64,000 nt of DNA from Hamadaea tsunoensis DSM 44101 (GTDB taxonomy: Bacteria; Actinomycetota; Actinomycetes; Mycobacteriales; Micromonosporaceae). Position 1 is the first letter of the stretch. Every line of letters starts with the position of its first letter. The stretch covers positions 1 to 64,000 of the forward strand of contig NZ_AUAX01000003.1 of the NCBI RefSeq assembly GCF_000428945.1. Reading direction: 5' to 3'. The position numbers and the translations under genes are program-made. Positions 1 to 7,905 of this stretch are shown one piece after another. Under the pieces are notes generated by a model. That model did no database searches. It saw only the letters and a program-made list of their open reading frames with translations, and was not told the DNA's origin.

Positions 1-666
1 TACCGGGGGGTGGGGCAGCTCGCCCGGGCCGTCGACGCGCTGCGCGACCACTTCTACGACTGCGTGGACTCCTTCGGCGCCGATCACGAGTACACCCTCG
101 CCGCCCGCATGTCGTACGCGAACACACTGCGCGAACGGGGCAGCCGCTCCGACCTCACCCAGGCGCACCTGCTCGCCGAGGAGGCCGCCAGCACCTACCA
201 GCGCATCTTCGAACCCCGCAATCCGCTCACCCTGGTCGCCGAGGTGAACCTGGCCGCCATCCTGCGCGCCGAGGGGGAACGCCAGCGGGCCCGGCAACTG
301 GACGCACTCGCGTACGAAGCACTGCGGGACGCGCTCGGCGAGCGGCACCCGTACACGATCGCGACCGCCGTGAACCGGGCCACCGACCTGTCCCTGGCGG
401 GTGACCGCAAGGGCGCCCTGGAGCTGTCCGAGGAGGCCTTCCGCAAGGCCGCCGAGGGCCGCGGTCCCAGCCACCCGCACACCCTCGCGGCGGGCGCGAA
501 CCTGGTCCTCGACCGGATCGCCGCCGGCGCCACCGAGAGCGCCGAGGAACTGCTGGAACACGTGCTCGGCCGGCTGCGGCGGACACTGAGCACGGACCAT
601 CCGATGATCACGGCTGTCGCGAGTGGAATACGCATCGAATGCGATATAGAACCGCCGGCGACATGA
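1..666 (+). CDS. fxsT: TPR protein of FxSxx-COOH system, 3' fragment
   Basis: Partial gene: the frame is open to the window edge, so the N-terminus, including any NTPase domain, is missing. The visible ~221 residues are tetratricopeptide-like helical repeats of the NB-ARC/TPR kind, with recurring motifs such as GADHEYTLAARMSYAN, RNPLTLVAEVNLA and RHPYTIATAVN. The C-terminus, CDIEPPAT, closely matches the end (GDIEAPPT) of the full-length NB-ARC/TPR protein at 3727-6984, and the repeats also resemble it, so these are paralogs. TPR proteins of this kind accompany FxsA/FxsB peptides in actinobacteria; their role is unknown, perhaps sensing or scaffolding. It precedes fxsA on the same strand by 210 bp with a hairpin between them. 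Confidence is good for the family and moderate for the system assignment. Confidence 0.75.
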   Translation, partial: YRGVGQLARAVDALRDHFYDCVDSFGADHEYTLAARMSYANTLRERGSRSDLTQAHLLAEEAASTYQRIFEPRNPLTLVAEVNLAAILRAEGERQRARQLDALAYEALRDALGERHPYTIATAVNRATDLSLAGDRKGALELSEEAFRKAAEGRGPSHPHTLAAGANLVLDRIAAGATESAEELLEHVLGRLRRTLSTDHPMITAVASGIRIECDIEPPAT

Positions 667-789
667 GCCCGCGTCGCCTGCCTGACAGCTGATTCCGTAC
701 TTTTCCGCAGGCCATTCGTCAAGAATCGTCAAGACGGGTTTCACCCGTCGCGCGACGGCTTCGTGGAAGCCATCATACACGTGACAGGT

Positions 790-823
790 GAGCACACCCC
801 CGCTCAAGAGCGGGGGTGTGCTC
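790..823 (+). terminator. Perfect 15-bp hairpin between TPR gene and fxsA
   Basis: Arms 790-804 and 809-823 are exactly complementary (gagcacacccccgct / agcgggggtgtgctc) around a 4-nt loop, caag. There is no T-run after it, so it may be a weak terminator for the TPR gene or a structured leader element of the fxsA transcript, which starts translation 53 nt downstream. Confidence 0.55.
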
Positions 824-876
824 GCTTCCCGTGTCGTGATCGCCAGATCCCGGCCACAATATATGGAGGTCCATCG

Positions 877-1062
877 TTGAACGCACCGGCGACGGGCAGA
901 CCGGAGTGGGCACCTCTGGTCGACGTATCCACCATGTCCATGAGCGACCTGATCGGCAACTCCGACTCGGTCCTGGCCAAGTCCGTCCAGCGGCTCGCCG
1001 ACAGCCTCGACGACCCTGACGGGATCATTTCCGCCTTCCAGTCGTTCACGTCCGCATCATGA
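877..1062 (+). CDS. fxsA: FxSxx-COOH RiPP precursor peptide
   Basis: A 61-residue precursor of a ribosomally made, post-translationally modified peptide. I chose the TTG start at 877 because a strong Shine-Dalgarno GGAGGT lies at 865-870 with 6-nt spacing; upstream in-frame ATG/GTG codons run through the hairpin and have no ribosome site. The leader is moderately acidic (PLVDVSTMSMSDLIGNSD). The C-terminus is F54-Q-S56-F57-T-S59-A-S61: the last five residues fit the defining FxSxx-COOH pattern, and a second FxS tripeptide lies directly before it. In this family FxsB installs a cyclophane crosslink from the aromatic ring to the Ser of an aromatic-x-Ser motif. The stop overlaps the fxsB ATG by 4 bp (ATGA at 1059), so maturase translation is coupled to that of the precursor. 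Product structure and activity are unknown. Confidence 0.88.
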   Translation: MNAPATGRPEWAPLVDVSTMSMSDLIGNSDSVLAKSVQRLADSLDDPDGIISAFQSFTSAS

Positions 1063-2354
1063 TCGATCCGGCGGTCATGATCGATGCGGGCGGCCCGGTG
1101 CCGGCTCCCGCTCTCGGTGTGGCCGCCGGGTCTGTCGACGAGGGTCACCGCCGCGCCGCGGCGTGGCCCTATGCGGAGTTGGACATAGCGGCGCTCCGGG
1201 CGTCGGGCTGGCGGCCCACCCCGGTGCGGGAGTTCATTCTCAAGATCCATCAACGGTGCAATCTGGCCTGCGACTACTGCTACGTGTACGAGTCGGCGGA
1301 CCAGAGCTGGCGCGACCGCCCGGCGGCGATGCCCGTCGAAGTACGCCAGGCGGCGGTCGCGGCGATCGGCACCCACGTACGCCGGCACGAGCTGACCCGG
1401 ATCCGGATCGTCCTGCACGGCGGCGAGCCGCTGCTCTACGGCCTGGACCGGATCGCCGCACTGATCGCGGAGGTACGCGCGGGCGTACCGGCGACCTGCG
1501 CGGTGGAGTTCGGCATGCAGACGAACGCCGTCCTGCTCACCGCCCCGGCCCTGGTACGCCTGCGGGAGCTGGGTGTCGTCGTCGGCGTCTCGGTCGACGG
1601 GGTCGAGGCCGACCACGACCGGCACCGGGTGACCCGGGCCGGCAAGGGCAGCTTCGCGTCCGTCTCGCGCGCGCTCGGCCTGCTCCGGTCGCCCGAGTAC
1701 CAGGCCGTCTACGGCGGGCTGCTGTGCACGGTCTCGCCCGAGAGCGATCCGATCGCCTGCTACGAGCAGCTGCTGGCGTTCGCGCCGCCGCTCATCGATT
1801 TCCTGCTGCCGCACGCCAACTGGGCGTACCCGCCGTCGCGGCCGGCCGGGTCGCCGACCGCGTACGCGGACTGGCTCATCGCCGTCTTCGATCGCTGGTA
1901 CGACGCGGGCGGGCCGATGCGCGTACGGATCTTCGAAGACGTGATCAACCTGCTGCTCGGCGGGCCCAGCCGCTCCGAGCAGGCGGGACTGAGCCCGGCC
2001 GCGATCTGCGTCGTCGAATCGGACGGGGCCCTGGAACAGGTCGACGCCCTCAAGTCCACGTACGCCGGCGCCTGTGCCACCGGCCTCAACGTCCTCACCG
2101 ACGACCTCGACCGGCTGCTGGAGCACCCCGGGGTGATCGCGCGGCAGATCGGCGTACAGGCGCTGTCCGACGACTGCCTCGCCTGCCCGATCCACCGGGT
2201 CTGCGGTGGCGGCCACTACGCCCACCGGTACGCCCCGGTCACGGGGTTCCGCAACACCTCGGCGTACTGCGCCGACATGCAGAAGCTGATCAACTACATC
2301 TGGAAACGCCTCGACGCCGACGTCCGCCGGCTCGCGGTGTGGGGGAAGGCATGA
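1059..2354 (+). CDS. fxsB: Radical SAM/SPASM peptide maturase FxsB
   Basis: A 431-aa radical S-adenosylmethionine enzyme. The Fe-S signature CxxxCxxC is C67-NLA-C71-DY-C74, followed by Y75. A C-terminal SPASM-type region follows, with C317 and then a Cys-rich segment, CLACPIHRVCGGGHY, and the family-like end FRNTSAYC. FxsB belongs to the group of radical SAM enzymes that form three-residue cyclophanes (triceptide maturases) on FxS motifs; here the substrate should be the FQS/FTS end of FxsA. There is no Shine-Dalgarno before the ATG at 1059, and the ATGA overlap with the fxsA stop suggests translational coupling. An alternative ATG at 1077 is possible. It overlaps the HExxH gene downstream by another 4 bp, giving a tight three-gene operon. 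Confidence 0.92.
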   Translation: MIDPAVMIDAGGPVPAPALGVAAGSVDEGHRRAAAWPYAELDIAALRASGWRPTPVREFILKIHQRCNLACDYCYVYESADQSWRDRPAAMPVEVRQAAVAAIGTHVRRHELTRIRIVLHGGEPLLYGLDRIAALIAEVRAGVPATCAVEFGMQTNAVLLTAPALVRLRELGVVVGVSVDGVEADHDRHRVTRAGKGSFASVSRALGLLRSPEYQAVYGGLLCTVSPESDPIACYEQLLAFAPPLIDFLLPHANWAYPPSRPAGSPTAYADWLIAVFDRWYDAGGPMRVRIFEDVINLLLGGPSRSEQAGLSPAAICVVESDGALEQVDALKSTYAGACATGLNVLTDDLDRLLEHPGVIARQIGVQALSDDCLACPIHRVCGGGHYAHRYAPVTGFRNTSAYCADMQKLINYIWKRLDADVRRLAVWGKA

Positions 2355-3652
2355 GCATCTACCACGAACTGCCCTCGGACGTCTTCGACCGGCTCGCCAC
2401 GGGCGGCGGCGGAGCGGACGCGATCGCGTACCTGCGGCGGGCCCAGCTCAGTCGGCACCGCCAGCTCATCGGCCTGCTGCTGTCGGCCTGGCCCGGGGAT
2501 CCCGCCCAGCGCGACGGCCTGGTCGACGCCCTCGACCGGGCGCAGCGCCAGGACCCCGCCGCCTTCGCCGAGGTCTTCACCGCGCCGCTGGTCGGCGCGT
2601 GGACCGGCATCACGGTCCGCGCCCACCGTCAGGGCCAGGCCACGCCCGCCGACTTCGCGCACCTCGGCGGCTTCACCATGGTCGCCTGCGCCGCCGCGGG
2701 AGTCGACGCGCAGACCACCATTCCGGTACGCGACGGCGAGGCGAGCCTGCCCGGCCTCGGCGTGGCCCTGTTGCCGGGGGCCGACGAAGCGCTCGTGACG
2801 GTCGAGGACAGCCGGTTGACGGTCCGGGGCGGCGGCGCCGTCGTCGAGGTCCCCGCCGACCCGAGCCGACCGGCCGCCGGCTGGCTTCCGGTGTGGATCC
2901 TGGCCAACGCGGCCGACGCGGGCATCCCGGCCCGCATCGAACTCGACGACCTCGACCCGTACCGGCACGGCCACCACGCCCCGCCCGCGAGCCGGCTCGC
3001 CCCGGCCGAGCTGGACCTGTGGCGGGAGAACTTCGCCGACGCCTGGCGGATGCTCGACTCCCGGCTCCCGGGGCGGGCCGCCGAGCTGGCCGCGGGGCTG
3101 CGCGTACTGGTGCCGCTGGCACAGACCGACGCGCGGGCGGCCCGCAGCGCGACGATCCGGCACGCTTTCGGCGTCTTCGGCCTGACCCGGCCGCCGTCGG
3201 TGGCGGACTTCGCGGTCACGCTGGTGCACGAGTTCCAGCACTCGAAGCTGAGCGCGCTGCTCGATCTGGTCCCGATGAGCGACCCGAACGACGGGCGCCG
3301 GTTCTTCGCGCCCTGGCGGCTCGACCCGCGCCCGCTCGCCGGCCTGCTCCAGGGCGTGTACGCCTTCGTCGGCGTCGCCGAAACCTGGTGTGCGCTGCGC
3401 GACGTGCCCGGCATCGGGCAGTTCGCCGAGGAGCAGTTCGCCGAGGCCCGGATCCAGGTCGATCTGGGACTGACCTCGGTCGAGGAGTCCGGCGCGCTCA
3501 CCCCGGCCGGGGAGAACCTCGCGGCGCATCTGCGCCGGGTCACCGACGGGCTGCTCGCGGTGCCGATCCCGGCGCAGACCGCCCAGGCGGCCGAAGCCTC
3601 GTTGGCGGAGAACCGGCAGCGCTGGCTCGACCGGCAGCTCGCCACCGCCTGA
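2351..3652 (+). CDS. HExxH-motif putative peptide-modification protein
   Basis: A 433-aa cytoplasmic protein with a zinc/iron-type HExxH motif at H293-E-F-Q-H297 inside VTLVHEFQHSKL, and a following VGVAETW that could supply a further ligand. Proteins of this family are repeatedly encoded next to fxsA/fxsB. Some HExxH proteins of RiPP clusters have, to my recollection, proved to be 2-oxoglutarate-dependent peptide hydroxylases rather than proteases, so a second modification of FxsA (for example beta-hydroxylation) is as plausible as leader removal. The ATG at 2351 overlaps the fxsB stop by 4 bp and has a GGGGGAAGG ribosome site just before it. The last gene of the operon, it ends 20 bp before a bidirectional terminator. 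Family assignment is firm; the reaction is inferred. Confidence 0.85.
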   Translation: MSIYHELPSDVFDRLATGGGGADAIAYLRRAQLSRHRQLIGLLLSAWPGDPAQRDGLVDALDRAQRQDPAAFAEVFTAPLVGAWTGITVRAHRQGQATPADFAHLGGFTMVACAAAGVDAQTTIPVRDGEASLPGLGVALLPGADEALVTVEDSRLTVRGGGAVVEVPADPSRPAAGWLPVWILANAADAGIPARIELDDLDPYRHGHHAPPASRLAPAELDLWRENFADAWRMLDSRLPGRAAELAAGLRVLVPLAQTDARAARSATIRHAFGVFGLTRPPSVADFAVTLVHEFQHSKLSALLDLVPMSDPNDGRRFFAPWRLDPRPLAGLLQGVYAFVGVAETWCALRDVPGIGQFAEEQFAEARIQVDLGLTSVEESGALTPAGENLAAHLRRVTDGLLAVPIPAQTAQAAEASLAENRQRWLDRQLATA

Positions 3653-3672
3653 CGATTCCTGACCCAATCCCG

Positions 3673-3712
3673 AAAGAAGCCCCCGATCCGGAGACCGGAC
3701 GGGGGCTTCTTT
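3673..3712. terminator. Bidirectional intrinsic terminator
   Basis: Perfect 13-bp inverted repeat with arms 3673-3685 (aaagaagcccccg) and 3700-3712 (cgggggcttcttt), A-rich on one side and T-rich on the other, lying between the convergent HExxH and NB-ARC/TPR genes. Confidence 0.9.
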
Positions 3713-3726
3713 CACGTCGGTACGCC

Positions 3727-6700
3727 TTACGTCGGCGGCGCCTCGATGTCGCCCTCGGTACGCTTGCCCTCCGCCGCCGCCACGACCTCGGGATGACCGT
3801 CGGAGAGCGCGTCGCGCAGGCCGGACAGCGACTCGTCGAAGAGTACGTCCGCCCGCGCCTCCTCGCCGATCGCCCGCAGGTCGTGCGAGAGGTTGATCGC
3901 CCGCATCAGCAGGTACGGGTGCTCGGAGTTGCCGCGGGCCTCGTGCCGGCCGCCGGCCACCTCGCGGGTGAGTTCCAGCATCTGCTCCGACAGGGCGACC
4001 GCCTCGGCGTGCCGGCCCAGGCGCGAGTAGTCCGTGGCCAGCGAGGCGCCGGCACAGATCGTGTACGGGTGGTCGGCGCCGAGGACGTCGGCCAGTTCGG
4101 TGTAGCAGCGCTCGTCGACCTCGGCGGCCCGGTCCATGTCGCCGACCGCCCGCAGGATGATCCCCTGGTTCACCAGCGCGACGAGGGTCAGCGGGTTGCG
4201 CGGGCCGAAGTCCGCCTCGTACCGCGTCAGGGCGTCGCCGATCTGCCGTTCGGCCTCGTCCAGGTCGTTCACCTGGCGCAGGGCGTTGGCGAGGCTGACC
4301 GTGGCGGCGACCGAGAACTCGTGCGCCAGCCCGAACCGGGCCGTGACCCGGCTCTGGTTGATCTGCATCATCTCGACGGCCTCTTCGAGCTGGCCGACCT
4401 TGCGCAGCAGGGTGGCGTGCGTCCGCTCGGCCAGGATGACCTGGCTGTGCGAGGCACCGAACAGGCGCTCCAGCTTGGGCCGGGTGTCGACGACGATCTC
4501 CAGACCGGCCTCGTAGGCGCCCATGCCGTAGTAGCTGCGCGCGACGTTGATCGTGGCGGCGAGCGCCCGGCCGTCGTCGCGGCTGATGTCCAGCCAGTGC
4601 TGGCGGACCTCCTCGTCGAGCCGGACCGCGTCCGGGAAGCGGCCCACCATGCGGTGGTCGACGGCGAGGTTGGACTGGGCGCGCAGGGTGTAGTGCGACC
4701 CTTCGGGGAACACCGACCGGTGCTGGGCGACCAGGTTGGTGTCGAACTCGAGCGCCTCCTTGTACCGGCCCTGGATACGCAGGTCGGCGCCGATCTGGTT
4801 GGCCAGGATCAGCGTGACCTCGTGGGTGGGTCCGATCGCCGGGTTCTCGCTGAGCTCCCGGTACGCCTCGGCGGTGTGCTCGGCGGCCTGGGTCGCCTGG
4901 CCGAGCGTACGCATCGCGTTGGCCAGGTGACCGCGCATGATCTGCGTCATCTCGCCGTGCGGACCCAGTCGGGGGCTCGACGTGTCGACGCGCCAGGCCT
5001 CCCACGCCAGCCGGGCGAGCCGGCGGCTGTTCTCGTAGTCGCCGGTGACGAACAGGGTCCGGACGTGGTCGAGGACGACCTGGCGGCCTTCGACGTTCTG
5101 GGCGTGGATCATGTCCGACGGTTCGAGGTGCGGGCCGATCTCGCGCTGCAGGGCCTCGACGTTGTCCTGGTCGTCCGGGTCGCCGGGGTTCGCCGCGGTG
5201 AGTAGGTTCTGCGCGTTGCGCCGCGTACGCTCGGCCAGCTCCTCGGGGAGGCTGTCGCGCAGCACCAACTGCACGAGCCGGTGGACCTGTACGCGCCGCT
5301 CGGCGTCGATCTTGGCCAGCCCGTACCGGCTGAGGTCGCGCACGATCCGGCTCATGGCGATCGAGGAGCCGAGCGTCTCGCGCAGCGGGCTGCTGATGTC
5401 CGCGTCCTTGCCGAACCGCAGCAGCGACAGCGAGACCGGCTCGCCGCCGAGATAGGACAGCAGCTCGAACAGCTGGGCCGTGGCCAGCGCGCTCTCCCGC
5501 AGCGTCTGCACGGCGACCGTGACGAACGCGGCGACGGTCAGCGGATAGCTCGCCGGCTTGCCCTCGGAGAGCAGGTCGCGGATGTGGTTGTCGAGCAGCG
5601 CGATGTACTCCTTGATGGGCATCGCGGTGGCCAGGTACCAGGCGGCCGCCTGCTCGAGCGCGAGCGGCAGGTCGCCCAGCTTGTCGGCGAGCTCGCCGGC
5701 CTCGACCGAGGAGATGCGCGGCGTGCCGTCGTCGCCCTGCGTACGCCGCTGCAGCAGCTCGACGCTCTCGGCCCGCTCGAAGACGTTGACCTCGATCGCC
5801 TCGCCGACGGTGGACCAGTCGAGGTTCCGGGTCGTGATGATCACGTGGCCGCCCGTGGACGGCAGCAGCTGGTCCAGGTCGGCCGGGTCGTCGGCGTTGT
5901 CGTAGATGAGCAGCCACGACCGGTCTCCCGTGGCCAGCGCGTCGAGCACCGTGCGCGCGGTCTGCTGCCGGTCTTCCAGCACGGGCAGGTCGAGCCGCTC
6001 GGCGAGCTGCGCCAGCGAGGACAGGACCGTCGAGGTCTGCTCCGCCGCGATCCACCACACGATGTTGTATTCGTCGAGGTGCCGGTACACGTACTCGATG
6101 ACGAGCTGCGTCTTGCCGACACCGCCGAGGCCGTGCAGGGTCTGCGGGAGCACGGACGCCTTGGAGCCGATGCGCAGCGCGTCGCTCAGCCGGTCGAGCA
6201 GCACCGCGCGGCCGGTGAAGTTCCGGTTCCGCAGCGGTACGCCGCCGCGGATCGGCGGGAAGTCGTCGCGGCTCGGCCGGGCCGCGACCGTCGGCGGCAC
6301 GGGCCGCTCCTCGCGCTGCGTGGGCGCCACCGGCGGGCGGCCGGCGCCGCGCTCGCTGACGGTCCGCAACGCGGACAGGTCGGACTGGCTGACGCCCAGG
6401 CCGCCGGCCACCAGGTCGGTCCAGCGCCGCAGGTCTGCGCCCTTCGTCCCGCCGACCATGTGGGCCAGCCGGTCGATGAAGGTCAGCAGCTGGGGTACGC
6501 CGTCGTCCGGCAGCGGCAGCGCCTCGAGCATCCGGATCGCCTCGGACAGGTCGAGCCAGGCGCGCAGCGAGCGCAGGTCGTCGGCGTCGACGAGGTTGTT
6601 CACGGCGTCGGCGACCAGCGGCAGCGGAATCGCGGCCAGGTGCGCGGCGAGCGCCTCCCGGTCCTGTGTGGACAGCAGCGCGTCGCCGCTGTCCTCGGCG

Positions 6701-6984
6701 AGGGCGCTGACGGCCGACAGATCCTCGCCCGGCGAGTGCGTCCGCACGATCTGCGCCAGCGCGGGCAGGCCACCGCTGAAGAACGCGCAGGCCCGCACGA
6801 TGGCGTTGAGATCGCGCCGGGCATCGGCGAACCGGGTGGCGTCCAGCGGCCGGCGCAGGCTCGCCTCCAACTCCTCCATGCACTGGTCGCGCACGTCGGA
6901 GTCGCGCAGGCTGTCGAGCCGCAGGAGCGCTTCGAGCAGACTGTCGAGCCGGCTGGAGCCGAGAATCGTTTCCGACACGGGCAC
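3727..6984 (-). CDS. fxsT: NB-ARC/TPR protein of FxSxx-COOH system
   Basis: A 1085-aa multidomain protein. Residues ~10-200 form a helical N-terminal region that resembles the effector-associated/death-like adaptor domains of actinobacterial NTPase conflict systems (tentative). A Pro-rich linker follows at ~215-250, then a STAND/NB-ARC ATPase with Walker A GLGGVGKT at 285-292, a Walker B-like LLIYDNADD and the TTRN (sensor) segment near residues 355-390. From ~600 to the end are TPR-type repeats. The tail is GDIEAPPT, matching the upstream TPR fragment at 1-666. The GTG start at 6984 is preceded by ggggaatga. Such proteins co-occur with FxsA/FxsB and look like signalling or sensor switches; whether this one regulates, scaffolds or exports the peptide is unknown. 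It is convergent with the biosynthetic genes. Confidence 0.85.
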   Translation of the reverse strand: MPVSETILGSSRLDSLLEALLRLDSLRDSDVRDQCMEELEASLRRPLDATRFADARRDLNAIVRACAFFSGGLPALAQIVRTHSPGEDLSAVSALAEDSGDALLSTQDREALAAHLAAIPLPLVADAVNNLVDADDLRSLRAWLDLSEAIRMLEALPLPDDGVPQLLTFIDRLAHMVGGTKGADLRRWTDLVAGGLGVSQSDLSALRTVSERGAGRPPVAPTQREERPVPPTVAARPSRDDFPPIRGGVPLRNRNFTGRAVLLDRLSDALRIGSKASVLPQTLHGLGGVGKTQLVIEYVYRHLDEYNIVWWIAAEQTSTVLSSLAQLAERLDLPVLEDRQQTARTVLDALATGDRSWLLIYDNADDPADLDQLLPSTGGHVIITTRNLDWSTVGEAIEVNVFERAESVELLQRRTQGDDGTPRISSVEAGELADKLGDLPLALEQAAAWYLATAMPIKEYIALLDNHIRDLLSEGKPASYPLTVAAFVTVAVQTLRESALATAQLFELLSYLGGEPVSLSLLRFGKDADISSPLRETLGSSIAMSRIVRDLSRYGLAKIDAERRVQVHRLVQLVLRDSLPEELAERTRRNAQNLLTAANPGDPDDQDNVEALQREIGPHLEPSDMIHAQNVEGRQVVLDHVRTLFVTGDYENSRRLARLAWEAWRVDTSSPRLGPHGEMTQIMRGHLANAMRTLGQATQAAEHTAEAYRELSENPAIGPTHEVTLILANQIGADLRIQGRYKEALEFDTNLVAQHRSVFPEGSHYTLRAQSNLAVDHRMVGRFPDAVRLDEEVRQHWLDISRDDGRALAATINVARSYYGMGAYEAGLEIVVDTRPKLERLFGASHSQVILAERTHATLLRKVGQLEEAVEMMQINQSRVTARFGLAHEFSVAATVSLANALRQVNDLDEAERQIGDALTRYEADFGPRNPLTLVALVNQGIILRAVGDMDRAAEVDERCYTELADVLGADHPYTICAGASLATDYSRLGRHAEAVALSEQMLELTREVAGGRHEARGNSEHPYLLMRAINLSHDLRAIGEEARADVLFDESLSGLRDALSDGHPEVVAAAEGKRTEGDIEAPPT

Positions 6985-7172
6985 TCATTCCCCATGCATA
7001 TCGATGCTGCTTATCGAAGCCGTCTGGTCACCGATGGTATCCGACCGTTCGGCACCCCCGAAACATCAAAGCGCGTGAATCATCTTCGCCCGCTTCGACA
7101 GTGGCTCCCATCATGCCAGCGAACGGAGATCAACAGCAGGCCCGACATCCCGAAGTGGAACGCCCGGCCGTC

Positions 7173-7197
7173 TATATCGGATTGTCGTATATCGGAT
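7173..7197. repeat. Two direct copies of TATATCGGAT
   Basis: Identical 10-mers at 7173-7182 and 7188-7197, 15 bp apart, in the 240-bp gap between the TetR gene (ends 7226) and the TPR gene start (6984). They are AT-rich against a GC-rich background and could be regulator half-sites upstream of the NB-ARC/TPR gene. No promoter was confidently placed in this gap. Confidence 0.4.
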
Positions 7198-7225
7198 CGC
7201 CGACACAGCGGTCCGGACGGCGTAC

Positions 7226-7849
7226 CTAGCGCGGGCGACGCCACCGCCAGTTCGCCTCGGCTTCGGCCGGCGGCGGGCCGGGAAGCGTACCGGCGGGGGC
7301 GGCGAGGCCGTCGACGATCACCGCGAGGTAGCGCCGGCGCAGCACCCGGGTCCGGTCGGCATCCGGTACGCGGATCGCCGCGCACGCCTCCAGCACGAAC
7401 CCGATGTCGTTGACGTCGGCGCCGGGCCGCAGCCGTCCGCTGTGCCGCGCCCGCTCGACGATGCCCGCCACGAGTACGCCCGACCGGCGCGCGTCCGCGG
7501 CCATGTCCTCCGTCGGGGTGAACGTCCCCGCGAGATGGACCGTCAGCGAGTGCACGTCGGCGTCCACGACGTCGGCCAGGAACCCGGTGAACGCCGCCCA
7601 CCCGTCCGGCTCGGCCGCGGCTGCCTCCGCTATCTCGTTGAACCGGCGCAGCCCGTCGTGGCACAGCCGGCGCAGCAGGTCTTCCTTGTTCGCGTACCGC
7701 CGGTAGAGGGCGCTGATGCCGACGCCGGCCCGCTCGGCCACGGCCGCGATCGGCGCCTTCGGGTCCGCCAGGAACACCTCCCGGGCGGCCGTCAGGATCA
7801 CGCCGTCATTGCGCGCGGCCTGTACGCGCCGCCCGGAGAGTGCCGTCAT
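7226..7849 (-). CDS. TetR-family transcriptional regulator
   Basis: A 207-aa one-component repressor type. The N-terminal helix-turn-helix reads AAVAERAGVGISALYRRYANKEDLL, typical of TetR; the C-terminal ligand domain is not assignable to a known effector. I prefer the ATG at 7849 over the one at 7861 because a -10-like TATGCT (7862-7857 on the minus strand) sits 7 nt before it, so translation is probably leaderless. It lies upstream of the NB-ARC/TPR gene on the same strand but 240 bp away, so a common transcript is uncertain. Its target may be itself or the membrane genes to the right. Confidence 0.85.
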   Translation of the reverse strand: MTALSGRRVQAARNDGVILTAAREVFLADPKAPIAAVAERAGVGISALYRRYANKEDLLRRLCHDGLRRFNEIAEAAAAEPDGWAAFTGFLADVVDADVHSLTVHLAGTFTPTEDMAADARRSGVLVAGIVERARHSGRLRPGADVNDIGFVLEACAAIRVPDADRTRVLRRRYLAVIVDGLAAPAGTLPGPPPAEAEANWRWRRPR

Positions 7850-7905
7850 ACTCGGAAGCATAAGCGGAACGAATCATTCCGGTCCAGTAGGGGGCCCGGC
7901 CGGGA

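Noticed and set aside
1163-2350. The HExxH frame stays open upstream through fxsB, suggesting a fusion protein of 829 aa
   Set aside because: The upstream part is an out-of-frame reading of fxsB; the ATG at 2351 has a good ribosome site and overlaps the fxsB stop as in a coupled operon.
2294-7413. Very long open frames antisense to the HExxH and NB-ARC/TPR genes (for example minus 2294-6988 and plus 2599-5205, 5281-7413)
   Set aside because: They are low-complexity Arg/Ala/Pro-rich translations of GC-rich third positions, with no domain, while the opposite strand has clear conserved motifs.
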